The notes: generated by a model not told the origin, from the letters alone. 64,000 nt of DNA from Melampsora larici-populina 98AG31 (GCF_000204055.1 NW_006768795.1:662105-726104); one strand, 5' to 3'. Counted from the stretch's first letter, positions 37,501 to 49,789 are shown. Program-made: numbers and translations.

Positions 37501-38352
37501 GCTGTGCTTCAAGCACATGGTGGTCACACTTGATGGTGAATGAAATTGTTAGTCGTCCTCGATCTAAATCAATCCACTGCATGTGTACCATATCTCTTTT
37601 TGACTTGCTCTCCTCGTTCTTTTGATACAGATTCACCACTCTCACTTATTTAAACAATTGATCATATTACTGGTCACTACACTTGTTCATCAACAGGGCG
37701 TGTTTTTTCTATTTGCATGGTCATTTCAATTCTTCCTCTTCAGACACCTGCATACTTGATTCACTTGTATTTATCTTATATGCCTACATAGCTATTTTTA
37801 ATCATAATCCCTTGTTCATCGGACGTTTTGTAAAAAAAACCATTCAGAACCCAGTCATTTAACATTATCAAAGTGAAGTTGAGGAAATGGGAAATAGACA
37901 AAATGAAAAACACACTCCAAAGTGTTCAAAAGATATCAAGGCATTTTAACCAGTCTGTTAAGCTCATGTTAAAGTGAGTTGTGTAAAAAGAATTGACATT
38001 GATTGATAAATAAGTTTTTGAATCAATCAAATGTTTAGTGGAAATGTTTGAGGACCATCTCGGTGCCGGGTTTTGGTCCCAAACCCAATGGTTACAAATG
38101 CTAGGCGTGGGGACGTGTACAAGTGGGTTTTGGGTACATGTGTGTGTACTCAGGGCCGACAAAAACCTTTTCAATAACTCTGGTAAACTGCTATAACCAG
38201 TTTTTTTAATTGATCCCATAAATTGATTACCACAACGGGCAGGGGAATAATTATGGTTTACTATCAGGAGAAGAATGCCAACATGCCAAAAGCAATATGT
38301 ATTTCAGATCAACAGTCCAATGATGATGAGCCCATTCTGCGTACATATGGAC
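37501..38352. other. intergenic, no gene recognised
   Basis: Sequence between the Tc1 relic and the inverted repeat. No supported feature. Confidence 0.5.
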
Positions 38353-39757
38353 TTACTTGAGCTGTTCACACTGTAAACATCATTCATTATCCCGACTGAG
38401 AATAGGAAAATGATTAAGATTGTAGTTTGTCAGGAAAAGGCATATCCCTGCAAACCTAAGCCATAGCACCCACACTACATATGTGCAACAGGATGGGAAA
38501 ATTTGGAGCTATCATGTACATACAGATCCCCCCAGCTATTGGCTCATCCGCATGAGTAGATCATATGTAAACCCTTCTGTAATTTTTCTCAGTTTGTCAA
38601 AAGTATCTTCAGGATTGACTAGATACACTGACTGTTAGAGCCTGTTCACTTAAGCGCTTTTTTGTGAAAAATTGCTTTCTTGAATGTCAAGAAAGCGCTT
38701 TCTGTGAAATGTGTTTGTTTTCTTAAAAACAAGCATTTTAAAAATCAGAAAATGCTTATAAAAAGTGATTTTTTGGAACATTCCGAGAATTTGCTATTAG
38801 CACATTTTTCCCTTGAGAAATCACATTTCTCATTTCTGTGATTTCTTCAAATTTGGACAAGTCCCTGTCCACCGTACGGATTGTCAATCTACAGTACAGA
38901 ACCTGACCTTCCCTCATCTTCGTGCATCTTCACTCATCTTTGTTCATCTTCACTCACCTTCCCTCATCTTCACTCAACTCAACCACATCCAACCACTCAA
39001 CCACTCGATATGCCAGATTCGGACGACAGCAGTGTGTATTTATATGTAGAGGTCAACAAATCAAGAATGAACAATTGAGAATGATTGAGATGAGGTTGAG
39101 AATGATTGAGATGAACAATTGAGAATGATCAAGATGAATTTGAGAACAATCAAGATGAACTTGAGAACAATCGAGATGGCCAACAAGTCAAAAATTGATA
39201 TCCAATGGTCAACAAGTTGGAAATTAATTTTCGATGGTCAACTGACCAAACACTTTTCTCTCTCTCTTTTCTCTCTTTTCTCTCTTTTTTCACAAAACAC
39301 GATTTTCAACGCTTTTCAAAAAAAGACTTTTCTACATGTAGAAAAGCCCTGTCCCTGAATGTGATTTCAAGAAATCACGCTTAAGTGAACGGGCTCTTTG
39401 TCTTGGTGTAATTCTATCAACCAAACTTCATGTAACACCCTTTCTGTTACTACTTAATGGATTTCCAAGTATTGCATGATTAGCTATGGAGATATATGTA
39501 GTCAATTTTTGGGACAATTTGTCAAACTGGAAAAAGTTACATGTCACATCACATGTGATCTACTTATTCAGATGAGCAGGTAACTGAACAGACCTGTGTG
39601 TACATGATAGCTAACAATTTACTCAGCTTGTTGCACATATGTAGTGTGGGTGTTATGGCTCAGGTGTACAGTGATAGTTCTTTTCATGATCAACTAAAAT
39701 AATAATCATTTTTCTATTCCCACTGGGGGATAATGTATAATGCTTACAGTGTCAATT
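38353..39757. repeat. long diverged inverted repeat around a MITE
   Basis: Left arm about 38353-38610 and right arm about 39490-39757 are reverse complements with scattered differences. Shared words include ACACCCACACTACATATGTG-like (left ACCCACACTACATATGTGCA), AGCTATCATGTACA, GAGTAGATCA and CAGTTTG(T/A)CAAA. The arms read like a non-autonomous element with long inverted ends. No target duplication could be fixed. Confidence 0.6.
38638..39396. mobile_element. MITE with GAGCC(T/C)GTTCACTTAAGCG ends (759 bases)
   Basis: Inverted ends GAGCCTGTTCACTTAAGCG at 38638 and its complement at 39396, with more palindromic sequence inside (TTTCTTGAAATCAC type). It sits within the larger inverted repeat. 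Interior is low-complexity: TCATCTTCACTCA repeats at 38915-38985 and TTGAGAATGATTGAGATGAA repeats at 39070-39170. The flanks TTA and TTT are not an exact duplication, so the superfamily is unassigned. Confidence 0.6.
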
Positions 39758-40100
39758 CATGGTGAAGGAATGTTCAATGACAATCTCAATCTATGTAAGA
39801 GCATATCACTCTCAATATAAATCCTGTTCAACTCAGTTTTTTAGTTGAATCTATCAATTGTGAATTCACTATCTACTGATGTGAAGGAATAGAGTCAAAA
39901 ACAAGCTCCATATAGATTGAGTCATTTTTCCATCTTTCAAAACCAAATCTCTCATAATAACAAAGGGGTATACAAATGAGTCAGGATTTTGCCATACACA
40001 TTTAAAAGATGAAAAAGTCCAAACTACAAAACCCATTTTTATGTATCATTATTACTGTACATGTGTACCCACTTTTTCAACATGATAGCATATATTTTGC
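39758..40100. other. intergenic, no gene recognised
   Basis: Short AT-rich spacer before the 3' end of the membrane-protein gene. Confidence 0.4.
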
Positions 40101-42361
40101 TCAAACACTTGATGAATTATTCAAAACTTCTAAAGGAGATTGTAACCTCAAAAGTGAAGAATGTGTAATAGAAGTTAAATTAGATAAAGTTGAACCTCTA
40201 ACTCTTTCTTTACTACTTTGAATAGAATGACCAGCTTCACTGATTGATGGATTATGTTGTGGCTCTGGAAATCCTTGAATGATTTGTGATGCTCTAGCCA
40301 TTGATTTTTGTTTTATTTTGGAAATTCGAAGTGTTTGTGATAAAGTTAAGGAAACGTAACTAGGGTTTTATATATGAGAGGTATTTGGAGGTATGAAATA
40401 TGAAAATTAGTTTGAATTTCGTGTTTTTTGCTTGTTATCATAATCTTGTGTGATTTAGCATTGGAAAAGGGGAACTCACATGCTTGTGATAATTGTGACG
40501 TACAAAGACGGAGGCTGGAAAAAAATCGGCACACGGTCAGTTAATCATCAAAGACTTGTATTCGAATGGCTGATTACCTACCAGTTCCATTACTAAAGCG
40601 AATTTAACATCTTGAAGTCGTTCCGGAGATAATGAAAAATACTAAAGACTTCTTTATGTTAACAGATGCGGATCTCTATCGAGCTCAAAGTTATTTATGA
40701 CTCACGGAAATGATAGCTTGAGGCATGTAAATTAATACAGTACTTATGATGATCAAAGATATAAGAAGATGAATACTTTGTTCTCTTCTGTAATCGATTA
40801 GATGTGTTTTTTGATTCTCTTTTCTACTTTTGAATATCGCAGTGATCGTTTCTTTGAAATTGAAGGAGGCTCCCATTTTTCTTCTCTCAGATATGGTGAG
40901 ATAGATACAAATTACTTGAATCTTGAGAAATGAAAAACCCCGTTTCAGCTATCTCTTTGCTTGAATTATCAATGTTTTCGTGGATCCACTTACTAATGCT
41001 TGTAGAAATCCAAACGAGATCCACCCTGCCATGCCGATTTTGAGATGACTGAGGAATTTGTCCTGATATTCACAAAATATCAGTTATCTTGCGTGTTTTC
41101 AGATGATTCTTTCAAAGATCAGAATTACCGTGAGTGATATGACGCCGACGAGAGGCTGTAAGGTGACAAAAGCTTTAATCAAGTCGAATCCAGCTCCATC
41201 GCGATCCAAATTATGAAGATCAATCTTGACGAGATCCAAAATGCCAACTGTCTTTCGCTGTTCCACATCAATGAAGATGAAAATGGAGAATATAACTATA
41301 TTTTCCAAAAAATATCCTCAGCCTAAAGAACAAAACGGAATGAACGGAGGCAACTAAAGAAGCCTCCCATAACTTACAGATCACAGCAACTAGTGCCAGA
41401 AAGGAGAATGAGAAGTTCATAAAGCAGACAAGAAGAGGAGGAACTCGAGTCTTGACGTTTTGTGGTACACTGCGCTGCCAAGGTGGATCCCAAATGTTAC
41501 AAATATGATGACCTACACTGCCCCACGCAAAACACCTTCGTCGCGTGCAATGTAGGAGTAAGGCTCTTGATCAACTTTACATCGGTTCAGTTTTTCAGGA
41601 TTAAGAAATGTACCAAGCTGCCAGCCACATAAACATGAATTTTATCCCATACAATGTCAGTCTTCCACCGGGATTAGAAATATTGTGTTCCGTAAATAAA
41701 ATCGCTATTTGTTGAATCATTTCGCCTGTCATGATCTTTCGGTCAGCCTTATCTTGATCTAGAAACCATGTTGAAAGTATCTTCGAAAGAGTTCTTACAA
41801 ATGTAATAACCTGCTGATCCAACAGCCACACACATAGGCGGATTAGGACGTAGGCAACGGTCTGGGATAGATCAAGAAATGAGTCACGAAAGTTACACAA
41901 CAAAGTTAGATCAAGAATTCGCAACAACCTTTGGTGATAGATCCTAGAGTGAACCTCTTATGTTGAATTCCAATAGCACAAATCCAAAGAGAACCTATGA
42001 ACATTCTACAAACAGAATATGCTTATTAGCTGAATGGAATCAATCTTCACCAGTGCTATTGTATGTTTTGGGCCTGGTGAGCTCAATTTGAACAATGTAA
42101 TGAACAGACAATCCACTCGTCACGATGATCGCAATAGAGAGTACTTGTGCCCATACTGGTCTTACTTGTGCCTGGAGTGTCAGACAAAGATGTAAAGAAG
42201 GAGAGATGTCGGTACGAAAGAAGAAATTATTCTTGTGATATATCCAGAAAACTCACCTTTGCGCTTAGAGTGAGATAATCTGCAAGAGCAGCGTAAGGGT
42301 GAGGCGAAGAACTGATATTAGTTAAAGCGGATAAGAAATCTTCAATTAATGCTTGTGACAT
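40101..42361 (-). CDS. multi-span membrane protein, unknown function, 12 exons
   Basis: Starting at ATG 42361 (MSQALIEDFLSALT), twelve exons can be joined in phase to about 450 residues. Hydrophobic stretches that look like membrane spans: VWAQVLSIAIIVTSGLSVHY, LYGIKFMFMWLAA, LLVCFMNFSFSFLALVAVIF with IFSIFIFI, FVTLQPLVGVISL, GMAGWISFGFL, IHLLISLIIISTVLIYM and SLYVTIITSI: about seven. The C-terminal tail is Ser-rich and hydrophilic (after SMARASQIIQG). The seven-span layout with a charged central loop suggests a receptor- or transporter-like protein, but no family motif is recognised. The splice between exons 3 and 5 is uncertain: an alternative reading through 41927-41760 is open and more hydrophobic (TVAYVLIRLCVWLL). 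Confidence 0.6.
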
Positions 42362-43983
42362 TTGATTTGTCGGTACGATCTGATTGGAAGGAGTTTGGTC
42401 ATAAAGATATTGAAGAACCTTAGCTCAGGCTCTCCTACGATGGAAAATGGATCAGCAGGTGGGATGGCAGGCCATAATTTAACCTGAAAAAGTCTAACCT
42501 TGAATCGATGTATTTCTGATCCAGATTCCTTTGGGTCTTGGAGTTGGGGAGTGAGCAGCGGCGTACATTTTAGCACGCCTTAAGCAGTAAAGGGGGACCC
42601 ACTCTAATTTCCCATCAACCTGAGATACTCTGTGTGGTTGTTATATGTTCGCTATCAGATGAACTTGCGATATCCATTCTCCGCTTATCATCTTGCATCA
42701 GATTCAAACTTAAAGTACCGCGCAACTCTGGGCGCACTGGTATTCGTGATGTCGGATTACAGAGTTCTAACTTCTATCCAGATAGGTCCAGATTACTCCA
42801 GATGTCAAAACTTCACTTGTTTCTCTTGATGTGCTCATAGATATCCCATCTTATCGCATACATACATCCGCAACGGCTTCTAACAAAAGCTGTTTGAAGC
42901 TCTCTGAAGTCCTATTTGTTTGGATCAGACATTTGGGCTTTATATCACTTTTCAACCGGTCCGTGGCTTCAGCGTTGTTCCATACGGAGTATCTCGAACA
43001 TCGAGTGCTCAAGCCTCACGTGGTGTGAAAATCATTGCGGGTTCGTTCAAGAACCGGCAACGAAGCCGTATCCATTGTCCTGACGAACAAAGTCAACATC
43101 GCAGTCGACCAGAGTCAAATTGTGCGCAAGTATAGTCAACTATTTCTTCCTCGGACATTGCTTACAAAGTCCAGACCTTGTGCACAATTCAAGAAATGTG
43201 GGTAAGTTTGCGTAAGTTGTAGCATTGGACCTGCGGTCTCCTGCGGTGAGGACTCCAAGGCGGTTCAAGTCAAGCTTTAGTTCTGTTTTTTTTCTTCTGG
43301 GAGACGTCAGCAGGACGCTGGATATCCATTCGATCAGGTTAATTACTTTTATTGTACATGATTGTTCTTCTCTGATAGGGATGATCACAATCCAAGGGAT
43401 ACTTCTTGCTGCCAACCAGAATGGTCGGACTTGAAGTGAACTATCAAACATGTACAACCTGGCTTTCCAACCAATGATCAAAGTACATGACAAATTTCTG
43501 AGTCCAAAATCATGCAACTGCAGATTTGCAGCAAAGGCACTCTTCACATGCTTTTTTCAAGGATTCACTGCTGTGTTAACACAACTCAAACCAAATGGCT
43601 CAAAAGTAGAGTACTCAAAGAATCTCCTGTGAGCCATACCACAAGCACAAGCCAAAAGTCAAATCCAATGAAATGTACACTACATTGTTGGGATTGCCAT
43701 CTTGTTTTGCTAAAGTTTAGAAAATTCAAAGAGAAAGAAGTGAAGAATTCCTAGAATCTTTTGTTCTATATAGTGCATTTGGATCACTTGTAGGTGTGGA
43801 CTTGGCTTACCTTTCATCAAACTACATGACTGAAGACTGATCATGAAATGCCAAGGATGTATCAAAGGATTACTAAACCTTGTTTCTTCCTTTTGGATGC
43901 AATCAAACCTCTAAACCCGGGGCTGGGTTCCACAGCCCCGGCCATTCAGATGATTTTCATTTCCAGAGATTGCCTGAAGGCAT
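42362..43983. other. intergenic, no gene recognised
   Basis: Contains the promoter of the membrane-protein gene. A 135-codon frame at 43547-43140 (minus) lacks an ATG start and any known motif. A GC-rich hairpin (CCGGGGCTG / CAGCCCCGG) lies at about 43917-43944, just outside the hAT element. Confidence 0.45.
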
Positions 43984-44361
43984 TTTTGTACGGATTTTAC
44001 TAAAAGCAGCCCCCCCATGTGAGGTTTGACCACCCCCTTTTAGCCGGGGAAAAGAAAACTGTTACTGTATAATACAAACATGGGATGGGAAGGGGGCGGT
44101 CTGGAACAGAACCCAGGAATGCGCCTATAGAGGTCTGACAAAACCCGTGTTTCAGCTTTTGGGCTCTACACAACACACCCCTCCATGCCCCAGGTTCCAG
44201 AGCACTCCAAAAGATGCGCATGGAGTAGGGCTATCAAACAAGCCTACTCTGAGGCTCTCAACTTCTCTCTCTTGGGCGCAAAATCCATCGGCGCAAAAAA
44301 ATTCCATGCCTCTGAGGCCTGATTCCAATGTTTGATTTCAAGGCTGGTTTGACCGTTACAT

Positions 44362-46657
44362 TCAAAATTTGAATAAAGACAGACTTACGGTCCAATATTC
44401 TCCAATGGTCTCATTAGGGAGGACTGGTTCCTTGCCTCGTAGGTATCGAGTTACCTCGTCGGTTTCCCGATGGTTGTGGTTTTGAGGATGGATACTCGAG
44501 GTTCCCAGAAGGGTGTAGATACCTTGCAGATGCTTGTTCCCACGGTTTCGGGCTTCGGCCTCAGGAGGTGGTGAGTCATTGCCGCTTTCGGTTGGGCTGG
44601 GCTTCCAAAGTTCATATTCGTCTCGGAGGGAGCGTTTGGCAACAATCTCGACATCGAAGTGGTTTCGGAAGTCGGTGTCTCGACGGGCTGGGTCGAGGAG
44701 GGTAGCCACCAAAGTCTGGTGGTTAGCCTCCTCTCGAACCAAATACTTCACTAATTTGTCCTCAGCGCGTTTGCAAGCTTGTCCCCAAACACCAGGCACC
44801 TTCTGATTAGTCTGGAGGACCTTCTGAAGGGCCCATAGGACCGGAAGCACCTGTTGTTTAGTCGCTTCATTGGATTGGAAGATCTGGGTCGACGTTTCGA
44901 ACATGTCTAGGATAGGCATCATGTACTCGATGGTTGCCCAATCGGCGTTGGAAATGGCAAGTTTCGCGCGTTTGGGGTCAGAGGTGTACAGGTCGAGGGA
45001 CTTCTTGAGCTGAAGGGTTCGTTTGACCTGGATGATGTACAAACAAGTGACATAAGTGATGAAGATCAATGAAATCAAAATACAAAGGAAAATTACTCAC
45101 AACGTAGTAAAAATAATTCCATCGTGTTGGAGGGCAGCTCAGGGGAAGGAGAAGCGGATCGTGCACACTGTTGCAAATCTTGATGAACTCCTCAAGCTCT
45201 TGAGGGCTTTTTCAAATATGGGTGTCCAAGGCGCGGATTCGGCTGACAACGGTGGAGTTTTTTTTGCGAGAAGATATGACAGCTGTAGGCGATTCTTGAG
45301 GGCGAGTTTCAGCCCTGGTGATGTCGTCTTCATGCATCGGTTGGCTGATGTTGAGGTCTTCTGGGGTGAGAACGTTTCCATCCATTTCACCACCTGGGTT
45401 TAGAGCAGCGGGGTCGTCATCGGTGTTGGTAGGAGGAAGCTCTTCGGGTTTGAAAGATAGAGGATTTTCGGCAAGGCCGGAGGTTTCAAACGCTTCAAGG
45501 TCAGCATCGGTCAACTCCCCCATGCCATCAAGAAAGTCTTTGGCGACTAGATTGATGACATGGCACATGCAACCGTGGAAGCGAGATTCAAAGGGCCAGT
45601 GAATTCCAATCGTGGCATAGCAGTCAGATAAGAGCTTCACCATCGCGCGGTTAGACAATGCGTTGTCCCCGGTGACTGAGAAGTGATTTCGCACCGCGCC
45701 AACGTGGTCCAGCGCCTTCCAGTAAACTTTGGCCAGATTTTCGCCGGTGTGTTTACCTTCCAAGGTCTGAAGGCAAAAATTCAAAGTCAAATTGTCAGTC
45801 ATTTGCTTTAAAAGGACCATTCCAGTTGAACCCTTTACTAACCTTGAAAGCGAGTAGGCAACGGCAGAATTTGCCATCCGTGTTGAAGAAGAAACCGTTG
45901 ATGGCCATGTATGTGTGAGAAAAATCGGCGCTGGTCCAACAATCGGTCGCGGTGGAGATGGAGCCTGGCACACGGGAGACCTTGTCAATAAGTTTCTGTT
46001 CCAATTTGAGGAACAGAGCTTCCGAGTCTGCCTTCACGGTCATGCGACCGGGCCAATGGAAGGAAGGGCAGATGGCACGCATCGCCTTCTGCATAAGCTC
46101 GCCCTCGAAGATGGAGAATGGCAGGTTCTTGCTGATAATCGCGCCAACTAGTAGGCTTCGTAGGTCTTTCTTTCGTGCAGCCGCGGCAATGGGGTCTTCC
46201 TCGGGTGCGATGCTGCCCGGAGCGTGGTTGAACCACGCTAAGGCCAATCCAACGCATCGATGTCAATGTTTGTGCAAATTCGAATTGGGACGACCAGTGA
46301 CCGAAAGCACCACCCTGGCGAAAAAGAGACACTTCATTAATCAGAAAGAGTTCATTAATCATTATCAATTATGACTTTGATGTTTTGACTTACCCGCAGT
46401 GGAGGCACCTGTAACATTTGGTGTCTTCACCTTTGGTGAGGTCCGTAGAAGGAACAGGCTCCTGGTGGTTCATCAAATGTTTCAGTTTACACCTCGACTT
46501 ACTTGAAGGTATATGAAATACTCACATCAAAATACAAATATACATCTGAACGATGTCGATTGGCTCTTGCCATAGAGTCTTCACCGTCTTGAGAAAAGGA
46601 TTCAGGCACTACATGCGACTTGGCTGGAATGGCAGGAACGCGACCTAATGATGCCAT
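44362..46657 (-). pseudogene. hAT-family transposase, disrupted
   Basis: Coding remnants in order: ATG at 46657 (MASLGRVPAIPAK), a BED-type zinc finger piece (KGEDTKCYRCLHCG), then GRPNSNLHKH followed by an in-frame TGA (46265-46263). It resumes with LAWFNHAP, the FSIFEGELMQKAMRAICP region and the first catalytic block TATDCWTSADFSH. After an intron (AAG/GTTAGT) comes FSVTGDNALSNR, with the second Asp, and HGCMCHVINLVAKD. A second TGA (45214-45212) interrupts before the FIKICN...RWNYFYYV segment. The last exon ends EVTRYLRGKEPV...EYWT at a GTAAGT donor, and the expected C-terminal dimerisation region (FP.L...A.D.L) was not found between there and the element end. Inactive as it stands; start exon uncertain. 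Confidence 0.8.
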
Positions 46658-47120
46658 TCAAGAGCCAGAAACCACTCGAGATGACACAGAAGAGGGTACA
46701 CGAGTTAAAGAGTTCACTCGAGGGGTTGAAGGTGCTGGAGTTCCACGCCGGGCATAGGGAGATCCCGAAGTTGGTGAATTCTGAATCTGGAGATGATGTG
46801 GCATGATCCCGTTAAGCAACTTCGCAGGTCTACAATCAAGTATGAAAGACAGAAAAGCAACGTAAGTGAAGAGCAAAACAAGGAGGGATGAGAGCAGATT
46901 AGTATACGAGAGAGAGAAACAGACATAAAAAATCGAGGAGAGTTGGAAATGGGGGAAAGACAGGATGAAAAACATCAGACCGAAGCTGTTAAGGCCTCGG
47001 GCTCACTGTATGTCAAACGTCCATTCCAGCGACCTTGCCAACGACTCCATTTCCGAATTAGCCCACGCCAAACCAGGAAGCCATAACTCGAGATGGCCTC
47101 CAGAAGATTCTTGACACATC

Positions 47121-47194
47121 AATAGATTGATTAATGATAGTATAACTATTGTATGTCAATAGATCAATTAATGATAGTATAACTATAGTATGAT
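47121..47194. repeat. two-copy 37-base tandem repeat
   Basis: Two near-identical copies of AATAGATNNATTAATGATAG followed by TATAACTAT(T/A)GTATG, inside the hAT element. Confidence 0.75.
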
Positions 47195-47528
47195 TTGATA
47201 AGTAATCAGCCACAACAGTGGGTAAACCAAGGGTGATGGCCAAATGGATGGCAGGATTGGGTGTGACTAGGAGGGGAAAATCGAAATCAAAGGGTGGGCT
47301 TGATAAAGGTTCTCGATGGTGGCGCTACAAATAGATCAGTGGTATATCAAAACCGGTGTCGGAATCTTGATTCGATATCGTGAATCCTATAGCGTGGTCA
47401 ATTAGTTCTCCTGCTTCCTACATAGATGTGTGTTTGGCTGAGTATTGTTGAGTCGAGACTCATCCAAACACGATTTGAGGGGGAACTGGGTAGTGGGTAT
47501 GAGGGAGGGAGAGAGGGCGCACCTGAGT

Positions 47529-47674
47529 CCTGCGTAATCAATTTACGCAGGCAAGTGGGTATTCCGATGCGGAGTACAGCTCATACTGTCTCCGCATCGG
47601 GAGTCCCTGTACTGCGGTACCGGGGCAAACCCCGTCCTGAGTGGGTGTGAGTAGAGTACACTCAGACTCACACC
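47529..47674. other. run of four stem-loops inside the hAT element
   Basis: Consecutive inverted repeats: CCTGCGTAA/TTACGCAGG (47529-47551), TCCGATGCGGAG/CTCCGCATCGG (47563-47600), CGGGG/CCCCG (47621-47634) and GGTGTGAGT/ACTCACACC (47644-47674). The stretch is GC-rich relative to its surroundings. Function unknown. Confidence 0.7.
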
Positions 47675-48435
47675 TGCATCCCTGATTCAAATAACTCGGG
47701 AACTATAGGTGCTAGAAGTTTGAAAGCTAGCTTAAACAAAAGCCTTTGATCTCATGTACATTTCGCACTACTGTAGGTCTTGTAAAGATGTCATTTAGTG
47801 CCCAAAAACCTCGTCACCAAAACATTGGATGTTTTCATAACAAGCCTGGCAATCTCATTGTGGTGGAGGTTTCTTGATCTCTCACTCAAATCTCTATTTC
47901 CTGGACTAGTTTGGAGAATACAGGCGCTGTATTCAAGACCGCCCGCTCCAGAAATCTGGAGGACTGCCGGAGAGTGGATATCGTGGATATGGATCTGTGT
48001 GGATATCAATACACCTCTGTACAGGGCTGAGAAGGTCGGCTACTTTTGGAAAGCGATGTGGCGGTACCTATAGCGTGAAACACAACCAACTTCTGTACAC
48101 GTTGAGATTTTGTCCATACAACATCACATCTTCAAAAGCAATTTGTTAATTTCTTTGAACAATCATTAGATCGAGGTCAATGGGATGATGAAAATGTTGC
48201 TTGAAAATGTTGCGATTGATGGGTTAAAAATTGATGAATACAATCAAAATGAATTCTTCAATGATATAAAGTGATTGACGTTTACAATTAAAAACAAGTA
48301 GCTTTCAACAAAAGCAAGCAAATGTCATCGTGATCAATTGAAAAATTTGAACCGAGGGTATTGATGCCAGATGCCAGATGTTAACCTCAAAACATACATA
48401 CAGACTCGAATCACTCGATGTTTACAATAAATCAT

Positions 48436-49181
48436 GGATTTTACTAAAAGCAGCCCCCCCATGTGAGGATTGACCGCCCCCTTTTACCTGTATTTCAATT
48501 CAAAATATTGCCTATCTCACGTAGGGGGCGGTCCAGAGAGCTGATTTCAAGTTTTTAGTGAATAAAGCGGGCGGTCTTGAATACAGCCCCTGTATTCTAC
48601 GAACCAGTCGATTTGGGTGAGAGATCAAGTTGTAGTTTACAGCGTGAAGCCTGGTGTATTTACATTTCCTCCTCTCTTTTGTCAGGGTTGGGCTAATCAC
48701 GATAACTTGTGCGTGAGTCGCTGGAAGGAAGCGACTTCAAGCTCTTGGGCCCTCTGGCAGGAGTTGTATCCTCCTACAAACAAAGCTCAAGTTACATTGG
48801 AGGTTTGGTAGCCTTAGTAACCATCTCTCATATTCTTACAATAGTTCTTAAAGTTGTTCTTTGTTTCTCCCCCTCCTCATACTGTGTCTCGCTGTTGATA
48901 GGCTATATCATTGAAATATGTGGTGATTTTGAAGAGAGATACTGCGCGTGAACGAGAAGCGGCTGCCGCTTAAGCACTCTTTCTGCTCGTTTGTCCCTTT
49001 GTACACCGATTGGGAACATCTCGGTCCGAATGTATTTCACTTTGAATTCACCTGAATCATAGACGGTTCCAGACCGCCCCCTTCCCTTCCCATGTTTGTA
49101 TTATACAGTCATAGTTTTCTTTTCCCCGGCTAAAAGGGGGTGGTCAATCCTCACAAGGGGGGGCTGGATTTAGTAAAATCC
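48436..49181. mobile_element. non-autonomous hAT element nested in inverted orientation (746 bases)
   Basis: Same terminal sequence family as the enclosing element, flanked by its own perfect 8-base duplication TAAATCAT (48428-48435, 49182-49189). Its left end carries the TTTCAATTCAAAATATTGCC type and its right end the GCCGGGGAAAAG type, the reverse of the host element. It was therefore inserted in opposite orientation after the larger element. No transposase. Confidence 0.9.
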
Positions 49182-49789
49182 TAAATCATAAGCACAATCT
49201 CTTCAAATTGACAAAGATTCTTTCGACCGATCGAGGGTGTGTCTTTCGGTCAAAAGAAGGTGTTTTTTCAAAGGCTTTTGTTGCTTGGATGATACAATAT
49301 TTGCTGAGATTCAACATATAAGGAGAAGAGGGGGGTGTATGAGTTGGTAATGCCTGATATAATAGGCTCGAGCCTTTGATTGAGGCCAAGACATCCTTAG
49401 CGAGATGCAAGGATAAAGGATATTTGCTTTCTTTTGACAACTACAAAAGATACTAGCATTGGAGAGTATGAATAAATTCTTCCTTTGTTTGATAACTAGC
49501 ATACATGCCCATGATGCTTTGGAGCTCTGAAACCCGGCTATAAATTTATCCAAGACTATACAGTGGAAGCTCGTATCCACCCCATATCCAGTGGATATCG
49601 TATCCAATTTCCGGCAATCCTCCGGTGCTCTCGCCCGCTTTATTCACTAAAAACTTGCAATCAGCTCTAATCAGCTCTCTGGACCGCCCCCTATCGTGCG
49701 ACAGGCAATATTTTGAATTGAAATACAGCATAAAAGGGGGCAGTCAAACCTCACATGGGGGGGCTGCTTTTAGTAAAATCCTTTTGTAC

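Larger units (their letters stand above)
43992..49781. mobile_element. hAT transposon, 5,790 bases, with perfect 8-base target duplication
   Basis: Ends match as inverted repeats (GGATTTTACTAAAAGCAGCC, then C-rich, then a CCCCCTTTTA block). TTTTGTAC flanks both sides (43984-43991, 49782-49789), the 8-base duplication typical of hAT insertion. Past the first 45 bases the two ends differ: the left carries GCCGGGGAAAAGAAAACT and the right carries TTTCAATTCAAAATATTGCC, so the element has distinguishable termini. It encodes a damaged transposase (minus) near its left end. Inside its right part is a second family member. Removing the insert and one duplication leaves about 5.04 kb. Confidence 0.9.

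Noticed and set aside
43140..43547. 135-codon minus-strand frame
   Set aside because: No ATG at its start, no splice partner, no recognised motif.
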